A DNA stretch of 7,015 nucleotides from Brevundimonas sp. (GTDB lineage: Bacteria > Pseudomonadota > Alphaproteobacteria > Caulobacterales > Caulobacteraceae), in NCBI GenBank assembly GCA_024711185.1, contig JANJTI010000368.1, positions 1 to 7,015 of the forward strand, in the 5' to 3' direction. This document shows, piece by piece, positions 1 through 6,263 of the stretch. Positions within the stretch are counted from its first letter, which is position 1. Every line of letters begins with the position of its first letter. Under the pieces are notes generated by a model, which did not search any database, was not told the origin of the DNA, and saw only the letters and a list, made by a program, of their open reading frames with translations. The position numbers and the translations under genes were made by a program.

Positions 1-997
1 GATGCCAGGCGTCCGAACCGATAAGCGGCACCACAGTGGTCGCCTCGGCGAACACCATCTCCTCGTAGGTGGTAGAGACCTTGCCCCACGAAGCGGCTTC
101 CTTGAGCGACGAGGACGAGCAGGCGCCGTCGCGAACGTCGGCGACCGTGATCTGGACCGCGTACTTGTGCATGTCCGCCTCGACGCCGAGGATCTCGGCG
201 CAGACGACGGTGTCCTGGGCGAAGTTCTTGGGCACCCCGCCGCCGACCATGAACAGGCCGGTGGTGCCCGCCGCGATCTTGATGTCCGTCAGTTCGCGGA
301 AGTCGGCGATGGCGTCCAGCATCATGTAGGGCTGGCCGGCGGCGGCCCGCTCCTTCTGGTGCTTGACCAGACCGAAACCGGCCGAGCTGTCGACGAAAGC
401 CGGGCAGAAGATCGGCACGCCCATCTCATAGGCGGTCTGGATCAGGCTGCCTTCCTTCTTCGCGTTCCCTTCGGACAGCCACTTGCCCATCTCCCAGATG
501 AACTCACGGCTGGAATAGCCGCGCGGCTCCAGCCGGTTGGCGATCTCCAGGATGGTGTGGTCGCAGGCCTGGAGCTCTTCCTCGTCGATGTAGGTGTCGT
601 AGATGCGGTCAATGTAGTTGTCGCGCAGCACATTGTCGTCGACCGGGCCGGCGGCCTGGTAGTGCTTGAAGCCCAGCGCCTCGAAGAAATCCATGTCGAC
701 GATCGAGGCGCCGGTGGCGACCACGGCGTCGATCATGCCGAACTTCACCATGTCCCGGTAGACGTGCATGCAGCCGCCGGCCGAGGTCGAGCCGGCCAGG
801 ATCAGCCACGGCGAGCAATCCTTGTCCTCGATGGCCATGTTGAAGATGTCGGCGGCCCGGGCCGTGTCGCGGCTCGAGAACGACATCTTGCGCATGCTGT
901 CGATGATCGGACGGGCGTCGAAGCTGGTGATGTCGACGTGCTCGACGACGTTCGAGAGCAGCTCGGCCTTCATGTTGGACTGAACGGGAGCGTTCAT
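1..997 (-). CDS. Deoxyhypusine-synthase-like protein, probable homospermidine synthase (C-terminus cut off by window edge)
   Basis: The reverse strand reads open from ATG at 997 to the left edge, giving 332 residues; probably only a short C-terminal piece is missing. The protein belongs to the deoxyhypusine synthase family (NAD-dependent, cytoplasmic). The hallmark is EAASWGK at 300-306: K306 matches the lysine that carries the aminobutyl intermediate (Lys329 in the human enzyme, from memory), and E300 and W304 match substrate-pocket residues. A glycine-rich GGGVPK lies at 252-257. The His-His pair that follows this motif in the eukaryotic enzyme is Asn258-Phe259 here. Bacteria lack eIF5A, so true hypusine formation is unlikely. 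Family members of this kind are linked to homospermidine, or to a guanidino analogue made from agmatine. The ornithine-decarboxylase-like gene upstream favours putrescine as substrate and homospermidine as product. The start is supported by AAGGGA at 1013-1008, 10 nt upstream; ATG at 973 is a weaker alternative. The family is sure, the exact product is inferred. Confidence 0.9.
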   Translation of the reverse strand, partial: MNAPVQSNMKAELLSNVVEHVDITSFDARPIIDSMRKMSFSSRDTARAADIFNMAIEDKDCSPWLILAGSTSAGGCMHVYRDMVKFGMIDAVVATGASIVDMDFFEALGFKHYQAAGPVDDNVLRDNYIDRIYDTYIDEEELQACDHTILEIANRLEPRGYSSREFIWEMGKWLSEGNAKKEGSLIQTAYEMGVPIFCPAFVDSSAGFGLVKHQKERAAAGQPYMMLDAIADFRELTDIKIAAGTTGLFMVGGGVPKNFAQDTVVCAEILGVEADMHKYAVQITVADVRDGACSSSSLKEAASWGKVSTTYEEMVFAEATTVVPLIGSDAWH

Positions 998-1040
998 CGG
1001 TTTGGTTTCCCTTACTGGTGAGCGCCCGTCGAAAGGAAAG

Positions 1041-1072
1041 GCAGCGGCCCGGACGGAGCGACGGGCCGCTGC
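1041..1072 (-). terminator. Perfect 11-bp hairpin with pyrimidine tail between the two polyamine genes
   Basis: GCAGCGGCCCG (1041-1051) and its exact complement CGGGCCGCTGC (1062-1072) flank a 10-nt loop. Read on the minus strand, the hairpin begins 26 nt after the decarboxylase stop and is followed by CTTTCCTTTC (1040-1031). That is a broken U-tract with six T in ten. This resembles an intrinsic terminator of the decarboxylase transcript, possibly leaky. It could also be an attenuator or a processing/stability stem controlling the downstream deoxyhypusine-synthase-like gene. On the plus strand the following bases are not T-rich, so the minus-strand reading is preferred. Confidence 0.6.
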
Positions 1073-1097
1073 TGGGTTCTAACGCCTCAGCGCCGGA

Positions 1098-2363
1098 TTA
1101 GCGCCGCGACTTCTTGCGCTGGCCGGCCTTGCCCTTGGGGCGGCTCAGGCGAACCACCTTGCGGGCCTGCTCCTCGGCCGAGGTTCGGACCGTGGGGATC
1201 GAGCGCGGGGCCAGGCCGTAGAGCGAAGCCATCGGGGCGTCCTCGACCGCGGCGATGTCGTGCTCGCCGTAGCCGTTGAAACCCGTGGTCATGGCGACGC
1301 CGTAGGCGCCCAGCATGCCGATCTCGATGAAGTCGCCTTCCTGCACGTCGGACGGCAGCCAGAACGGGCCCGGCATGTGGTCGATCGAATCGCAGGTCGG
1401 GCCGTAGAAGCGGAAGGGCTTCAGCTCGGCCGAACGCTCGCCGTCCCGGACCAGCTTGGTCGGGAAGGGCCAGCGCGAGTGCGTGGCGTCGAACAGCGAA
1501 CCGTACGAGCCGTCGTTCAGGTACAGGGCGTCGCCCTTGCGCAGGTCGACCCGGCACAGCACCGACGAGGACTCCGCCACCAGCGCGCGGCCGGGCTCGC
1601 ACCACAGCTCGGTGGTGTGGGTGACCGGCATCTCCGCGAAGCCGCGGTGGATGGCGTCGGCGTATTCCTGCAGGTCCGGCGGGACCATGCCCGGGTAGAC
1701 CGAGGGGAAGCCGCCGCCGACGTCGACGATATCGACGATGACCCCTGCGCGCGCGATGGCGCGGCCGACCTGGGCCATGGCGGCCTCATAGGCCGACGGC
1801 CGCATGCACTGCGAACCGACGTGGAACGACACGCCCATCAGCCCGTCCTTGACCGCCTGGCGGGTGGCCAGCAGCAGGGCGGGGGCCTGGTCCGGCGAAA
1901 CGCCGAACTTGCCCGACAGGGAATAGGCCGCGCCGTCCGCCGACACGCCCATGCGCACGACCAGGTTCAGGTCGGCCGCGCCGCCGGTGGCGTCGAGGAT
2001 CTTGGTCAGCTCGTCGTGGCTGTCGAGCGAGAAGGTGCGGACGCCATGATCGAAGTAGGCGCGGGTGATGGCGCCGCGGCTCTTCACCGGGTGCATGAAG
2101 GCCAGGCGCGCGTCGGCGCTGACCGAACGCACCAGTTCGATCTCGGCGAGAGAGGCGACGTCGAAGGCGGTGACGCCCGCTTCCACGAGGGTCTCGATGA
2201 CCCAACGCGACGGGTTGGCCTTCACCGCATAGAAGACGTCGGCCTTCAGATTATCCTGGAACCAGCGCGCCGCTACGGAAACCGAGCGCGGCCGCACAAG
2301 GGCGACGGGACGCTCCGGGGACCGCTCACGGACCAGGTCCAGGGGAAGCTGGTACGTGCGCAA
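1098..2363 (-). CDS. Fold-III PLP-dependent decarboxylase, probable ornithine decarboxylase (eukaryote-type, short form)
   Basis: This 421-residue cytoplasmic enzyme probably converts ornithine to putrescine. It carries the alanine-racemase-fold decarboxylase signature in order: FYAVKAN with the PLP lysine K48; SFHVGSQ with H181, which stacks on PLP; DVGGGF with the phosphate-binding glycines 216-218; CEPGR at 255-259 with E256 facing the pyridine nitrogen; and GPTCDS with the partner-subunit cysteine C324 and D325. The last motif is typical of ornithine or lysine/ornithine decarboxylases, rather than of diaminopimelate decarboxylase. The start is TTG at 2363, with a strong AGGGGG at 2378-2373 and 9 nt spacing; an in-frame stop lies a short way upstream and no in-frame ATG occurs until about residue 90. 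The final 20 residues contain ten Lys/Arg, a tail absent from the compact core family. The gene is upstream of, and co-oriented with, the deoxyhypusine-synthase-like gene, suggesting a polyamine pair. Lysine as a second substrate cannot be excluded. Confidence 0.92.
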   Translation of the reverse strand: MRTYQLPLDLVRERSPERPVALVRPRSVSVAARWFQDNLKADVFYAVKANPSRWVIETLVEAGVTAFDVASLAEIELVRSVSADARLAFMHPVKSRGAITRAYFDHGVRTFSLDSHDELTKILDATGGAADLNLVVRMGVSADGAAYSLSGKFGVSPDQAPALLLATRQAVKDGLMGVSFHVGSQCMRPSAYEAAMAQVGRAIARAGVIVDIVDVGGGFPSVYPGMVPPDLQEYADAIHRGFAEMPVTHTTELWCEPGRALVAESSSVLCRVDLRKGDALYLNDGSYGSLFDATHSRWPFPTKLVRDGERSAELKPFRFYGPTCDSIDHMPGPFWLPSDVQEGDFIEIGMLGAYGVAMTTGFNGYGEHDIAAVEDAPMASLYGLAPRSIPTVRTSAEEQARKVVRLSRPKGKAGQRKKSRR

Positions 2364-2560
2364 TTCACGTAACCCCCTGATTGTTGTTAACCCAGACCGG
2401 CGTTAGCGGCGCAGCGATACAGACCTACGGGGTCCGCCGGAGCGCGCGATATGGGGGCAACGGCCTGTCATGTAAAGCGGTAATTTCGTGACGTAGCCGT
2501 AACTTGAACGGGGTTCGGCGGCGCGTATCGTCCCTGCGACCGCTGTTGGGGGACACGTTC
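2364..2560. other. Divergent intergenic region between the decarboxylase and the M16 peptidase
   Basis: This 197-bp stretch must hold the promoters of both divergent genes. It has no convincing small gene. The central part (about 2469-2509) is less GC-rich than the surroundings. For the minus strand, TTTACA at 2476-2471 resembles a -35 box, but no good -10 box sits at the right distance, so the decarboxylase promoter is not assigned. A GTTAAC at 2387-2392 lacks a partner half-site for a CtrA box. Confidence 0.6.
2504..2531 (+). promoter_or_regulatory. Candidate housekeeping promoter for the M16 peptidase gene
   Basis: TTGAAC (2504-2509) and TATCGT (2526-2531) are separated by 16 bp and match four of six bases each of the -35 and -10 consensus. 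Transcription would start near 2538, giving a leader of roughly 23 nt that includes the GGGGGA ribosome-binding site at 2548-2553. This is a visual match only. Confidence 0.35.
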
Positions 2561-5347
2561 ATGCGCCGCATCGCCTTCGCCGCCGCCCTCGCCCTGGCCC
2601 TTGCGGCCGGCGCGCCTGCCGCCGCCCAGGTTTCACCGTCCGAGCTGGCTCGCAGCGTCGACATCCCGTTCGAGGCGTTCACCCTCGACAATGGCCTGCG
2701 CGTGGTGGTGCACACCGACCGGAAGGCGCCCGTCGTGGCGCTGCACGCCTGGTACAACGTCGGCTCCAAGGACGAGCCGGAGGGCCAGACGGGCTTCGCC
2801 CATCTGTTCGAGCACATCGGCCTGTTCAATCCGACCGAGAACCTGCCGGGCGGGCTGATGGAGCCGCTGCGCGCCATGGGCGCGACCGACTGGAACGGCA
2901 CCACCTGGTTCGACCGCACCAACTTCTTCCAGACCGTGCCGACCTCGGCCCTGGAACAGGCGCTCTACATGGAGAGCGACCGCATGGGCCACCTGCTCGG
3001 CGCGTTGAACCAGGAGCGGCTCGATAACCAGCGGGGGGTGGTCCAGAACGAAAAGCGGCAGGGCGACAACCAGCCCTACGGACTGGTCCAGTACACGCGG
3101 CTGGAGGCCCTGTTCCCGGAAGGACATCCGTACCGCCACTCGACCATCGGCTCGATGGCTGACCTCGACGCGGCGACCCTCGAGGACCTGCGCCGGTGGC
3201 ACCGCGACAACTACGGGCCCAACAACGCCGTGCTGGTGCTGGCCGGCGACATCGACGCGGCCGAGGCGCGGCGGCTGGTCCAGAAGTACTTCGGCCATAT
3301 TCCGCGCGGCGCGATCAACACGCCGGCGGAGGCGGACATTCCGACCCTGCCGGCCCGCGTCGATCGTCAGCTGCACGACCGGGTGTCGAACACCCGCCTG
3401 TACCGCAGCTGGGCCGTGCCCGGCCTGCTGTCCGACGAGGCGGCCGATCTGGACGTGGCGGCCACGGTGTTGGGGGGCCTCGCCAGCTCGCGGCTCGACA
3501 ACGAACTGGTGCGCGGCGAGCAGTCTGCGGTGTCGGTGACCAGCTACTACCAGCCGTTCCCCCGGCTCGGCATGTTCGAGGTGATGGTCGAGGTGAAGCC
3601 GGGCCAGGACGCGGACGCGGTGTCGGCACGGCTCGACGAACTGATGGCGGACTTCATCGCGGCGGGCCCGACCGCCGACGAGGTCGCTCGCGTCGGCGCC
3701 ACCCGCATGTCCCAGCGCATCCAGGCGCTGGAGCCGACCGGCGGCTTCGGCGGCAAGGCCGTGGTGCTGGCCGAGGGCCAGCTCTACGCCGACGATCCGG
3801 GGTTCTACCGTCGACAGCTGGCCGCTCTCGGGGCCGTGACGCCGGACAGCGTCCGCGCGACGATGCAGCGCTGGCTGACCCGTCCGGTGGTGGCCATCCG
3901 CGTCGATCCGGGCGAGCGCGAGCCCTACGCCGAAGCCGCCGCCGCCCGTCCCGCGCCAGCCCCGGTGGAGCCGCTGGCGATCACGCCCCGCGGACCGATG
4001 CCGGAGGTCGGCCCGATGAAGGCGCTCGATTTCCCGGACGTCGAGCGGGCGCGCCTGTCGAACGGAATGGAAGTGGTCTACGCCCGCTCGTCCACCGTGC
4101 CGGTGACGCGTGTGGTGGTCGAATTCGACGCCGGCGTGGCGGCGGATCCGATCGACGCGCCCGGAACCCAGCGTCTGATGCTCGACCTGCTGACCGAAGG
4201 CACCACCAGCCGCAACGTCATCGAGCTGGCCGAGCAGCAGGAGAGGCTCGGCGCCTCGATCGACGCCTTCGCGACCGTGGACCGGACGGCGGTCGCTCTC
4301 GGCGCCGTCAGCGCCAATCTGGCCCCGTCGCTCGATCTGCTGGCGGACGTGATCCGCAACCCGGCGTTCGCGGCGGCCGATCTGGAGCGACGCCGCGCCC
4401 AGCAACTCTCCGCCATCGCCCAGGAGCGGACCTCGCCGAACGGCATGGGCGCCCGGGCGTGGCCGGCGATCTTCTACGGCCCGGATCATCCCTATGGTCG
4501 ACCCTTCTCGGGTCTGGGCGATCCCGAAACCGTATCGGCCCTCGGCCGTGACGATCTCATCGCCTTCCACCAGCGCTGGATTCGCCCGGACAACGGCCGT
4601 GTCTTCGTCGTTTCGGACCTGCCGCTGACGGAGCTTACCCCCCTGCTCGAGGCCCGCCTGGGCGCCTGGACCGCTCCGACGGTCGCACGGGGGACCAAGA
4701 CCTTCGACACGCCCGTTCCGCCCCGGACGCCACGCATCGTCCTCATCGACCGCCCCCAGTCGCCGCAGTCGCTGATCCTCGGCGGCGCGGTCCTGCCGGT
4801 CACCGGCCGCGACGACCTGGTCACGCTGAACGCCGCCAACGAGGTCATCGGCAACGGCTTCCTGTCCCGCATCAACCAGGACATCCGGGAGACCCGCGGC
4901 TGGTCCTACGGCCTGTTCGGACGGGTCAATCCCCTCGAGCACCAGACGCCCTATGTCATCCAGGCTCCGGTGCAGGCGGACCGCACGGGCGAGTCCATCG
5001 CCGTGCTGATCGACCAGTATCGGGGCTTCCTGTCCGATCGCGGCGTCACCACGGCCGAGCGCGACCGCACCGTGAACGGCAACGTCCGGCAGCTGCCGGG
5101 CGGCTTCGAGACCTCCACGGCCGTGCTGAACGCGCTGCGCTCCAACGCCCTGTACGGCCGCCCTGACGACTACTGGGAGACCCTGGCGCCCCGCTACGAC
5201 GCTATGACGCCTGCGGCCATGGACGCCGCGGCGCGGGCCGTGCTCGACAGTTCGACCTTCGTCTGGGTGGTCGTCGGCGACGTTTCGGTGGTGCGGCCGC
5301 AACTCGAGGCCCTCGGGCTTCCGGTGGAGCTTCAGCCCGCCCGCTGA
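2561..5347 (+). CDS. Periplasmic tandem-domain M16 zinc metallopeptidase
   Basis: This 928-residue exported protease consists of two M16 halves, as in one-chain members of the pitrilysin/processing-peptidase clan that clip short peptides inside a closed chamber. A Sec signal peptide covers residues 1-22 (arginines, Ala/Leu core, AAA before Q23). The N-terminal half carries the inverted zinc motif HLFEH (H81, E84, H85), with the third ligand probably E164 in VVQNEKRQG; its companion domain is roughly 207-390. A Pro/Ala-rich linker near 455-490 leads to a second half starting near 494. At the place of the zinc motif (about 538-542) the second half has no ligands, so it is structural. It retains R776, R779 and Y783 in RETRGWSY, the Arg/Tyr region that typically holds the substrate C-terminus. 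ATG at 2561 is chosen over an in-frame TTG at 2504 because GGGGGA precedes it by 7 nt and the signal peptide begins exactly there. The substrate is unknown. It is divergent from the decarboxylase and has no visible partner. Confidence 0.95.
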   Translation: MRRIAFAAALALALAAGAPAAAQVSPSELARSVDIPFEAFTLDNGLRVVVHTDRKAPVVALHAWYNVGSKDEPEGQTGFAHLFEHIGLFNPTENLPGGLMEPLRAMGATDWNGTTWFDRTNFFQTVPTSALEQALYMESDRMGHLLGALNQERLDNQRGVVQNEKRQGDNQPYGLVQYTRLEALFPEGHPYRHSTIGSMADLDAATLEDLRRWHRDNYGPNNAVLVLAGDIDAAEARRLVQKYFGHIPRGAINTPAEADIPTLPARVDRQLHDRVSNTRLYRSWAVPGLLSDEAADLDVAATVLGGLASSRLDNELVRGEQSAVSVTSYYQPFPRLGMFEVMVEVKPGQDADAVSARLDELMADFIAAGPTADEVARVGATRMSQRIQALEPTGGFGGKAVVLAEGQLYADDPGFYRRQLAALGAVTPDSVRATMQRWLTRPVVAIRVDPGEREPYAEAAAARPAPAPVEPLAITPRGPMPEVGPMKALDFPDVERARLSNGMEVVYARSSTVPVTRVVVEFDAGVAADPIDAPGTQRLMLDLLTEGTTSRNVIELAEQQERLGASIDAFATVDRTAVALGAVSANLAPSLDLLADVIRNPAFAAADLERRRAQQLSAIAQERTSPNGMGARAWPAIFYGPDHPYGRPFSGLGDPETVSALGRDDLIAFHQRWIRPDNGRVFVVSDLPLTELTPLLEARLGAWTAPTVARGTKTFDTPVPPRTPRIVLIDRPQSPQSLILGGAVLPVTGRDDLVTLNAANEVIGNGFLSRINQDIRETRGWSYGLFGRVNPLEHQTPYVIQAPVQADRTGESIAVLIDQYRGFLSDRGVTTAERDRTVNGNVRQLPGGFETSTAVLNALRSNALYGRPDDYWETLAPRYDAMTPAAMDAAARAVLDSSTFVWVVVGDVSVVRPQLEALGLPVELQPAR

Positions 5348-5355
5348 TCGGTGTG

Positions 5356-5379
5356 TCGTCCGGCCGCCGCGCTGGACGA
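5356..5379 (+). terminator. Weak hairpin after the M16 peptidase gene
   Basis: TCGTCC (5356-5361) pairs with GGACGA (5374-5379) around a 12-nt GC-rich loop, beginning 8 nt after the stop codon. There is no T-tract on the plus strand (AAAACG follows), so it is not a standard intrinsic terminator. Read-through from the peptidase into phnC remains possible. Confidence 0.2.
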
Positions 5380-5415
5380 AAACGCCGCAGACGTGCCATT
5401 AAGACTTGCCTCGCG

Positions 5416-5429
5416 GGCCCGATCGGGCC
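5416..5429. promoter_or_regulatory. Perfect 14-bp palindrome upstream of phnC
   Basis: GGCCCGATCGGGCC is exactly self-complementary. It ends one base before an in-frame ATG (5430) and 36 nt before the preferred phnC start (5466). It could be a dimeric regulator's operator, or chance in GC-rich DNA. With no loop it would make a poor RNA hairpin. Confidence 0.25.
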
Positions 5430-5465
5430 ATGCGGCGCGCCCGTGCAACCGCCTCCCGCGTGTCC

Positions 5466-6263
5466 ATGACCTCTCCAGCCGCCGCCGTCGCGTCCGTCCG
5501 GGACGTGTCCAAGACCTTCGGCGCCCGCAAGGCCCTGAACGGCGTCTCCGTCGAGGTCGGAGCCGGCGAGATGGTCGCCCTGATCGGCCCCTCGGGCTCG
5601 GGCAAGTCGACCCTGCTTCGGTCGATCACCGGGCTGCAGTCGATCGACCCCGGCAAGGGAACCATCTCCGTCTTCGGCGAGGTGGTGCAGAAGGACGGCC
5701 GGGTCACGGGCCGGGTCAGGGCCGCCCGCCAGAAGCTGGGCATGATCTTTCAGCAGTTCAACCTGGTCGGCCGGCTGTCGCTGTTCTCCAACGTCATGCT
5801 CGGCTCGCTGGGGCGCATCCCGGCCTGGAAGGGGACCTTCGGCCTGTGGCCCGCGGCGGACAAGCAGAAGGCCATGGAGGCGCTGCACCGCGTCGGCGTC
5901 GCCGACTACGCCGCCCAGCGCGCCAACACTCTCTCCGGCGGCCAGCAGCAGCGCGGCGCCATCGCCCGCGCCCTGCTTCAGGGCGCCAGGGCCATCCTGG
6001 CCGACGAACCTGTCGCCTCGCTCGACCCCGTCTCCGCCCGCAAGGTCATGGAGCTGCTGGTCGAGCTGAACCAGCGCGACGGCCTGGGCGTCATCGTCAC
6101 CCTGCACCAGGTCGACTACGCCATCCGTTACTGCGACCGCGTCATCGCCCTGCAGGCCGGCAAGGTGGTCTACGACGGCCCGTCCACCGGCCTCGACACC
6201 AAGCGCCTGATCGACATCTACGGTCCCGAGTTCGAGGACGCGTTCTGGGAAACCAAGGCATGA
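5466..6263 (+). CDS. phnC: Phosphonate/phosphite-type ABC importer, ATP-binding protein PhnC
   Basis: This 265-residue ATPase sits on the inner face of the membrane and drives uptake of phosphonate or a related phosphorus compound. All ABC motifs are present: Walker A GPSGSGKST at 41-49, Q-loop FQQFN with Q96, signature LSGGQQQR from 156, Walker B ILADEP with D180-E181, D-loop SLD, and switch H214 in VTLHQVDYA. The FQQFNLVGRLS and TLHQVDYAIRYCDR wording separates PhnC from amino-acid and phosphate (PstB) ATPases. One small oddity is GAIARAL after the signature where the family usually has VAIARAL. The start is uncertain: ATG 5466 gives the usual PhnC length but has no Shine-Dalgarno; GTG 5460, ATG 5430 and TTG 5406 are in frame upstream. 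The stop overlaps the phnD start. The 118-bp gap before it shows no clear Pho box. Confidence 0.93.
   Translation: MTSPAAAVASVRDVSKTFGARKALNGVSVEVGAGEMVALIGPSGSGKSTLLRSITGLQSIDPGKGTISVFGEVVQKDGRVTGRVRAARQKLGMIFQQFNLVGRLSLFSNVMLGSLGRIPAWKGTFGLWPAADKQKAMEALHRVGVADYAAQRANTLSGGQQQRGAIARALLQGARAILADEPVASLDPVSARKVMELLVELNQRDGLGVIVTLHQVDYAIRYCDRVIALQAGKVVYDGPSTGLDTKRLIDIYGPEFEDAFWETKA

Noticed and set aside
2..1021. Open frame on the plus strand opposite the deoxyhypusine-synthase-like gene
   Set aside because: It has no family resemblance and shadow-type composition; the minus strand carries the conserved catalytic motif.
1260..2372. Open frame on the plus strand opposite the decarboxylase
   Set aside because: It is an antisense shadow; the minus strand carries all the PLP decarboxylase motifs.
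2387..2410. Possible CtrA binding site around GTTAAC
   Set aside because: The second TTAA half-site at the required 7-bp spacing is absent.
2504..2560. Upstream TTG start extending the M16 peptidase by 19 residues
   Set aside because: It would bury the signal peptide behind a basic extension, lacks a ribosome-binding site, and coincides with the candidate -35 box. ATG 2561 has a good site and begins the signal peptide.
2633..5302. Long open frame on the minus strand opposite the M16 peptidase (889 codons)
   Set aside because: Its translation is low-complexity Arg/Gly/Val/His-rich with no recognisable domain. It is the expected antisense shadow of a GC-rich coding sequence, while the plus strand gives a clear M16 peptidase.
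5348..5465. Pho box upstream of phnC
   Set aside because: I looked for paired CTGTCAT-like repeats and found none, so phosphate control by PhoB is not supported by this sequence.
5202..6107. Open frame on the minus strand opposite phnC and the phnC upstream region
   Set aside because: It is an antisense shadow with a repetitive Gly/Ala/Asp/Arg translation; phnC on the plus strand has every ABC motif.
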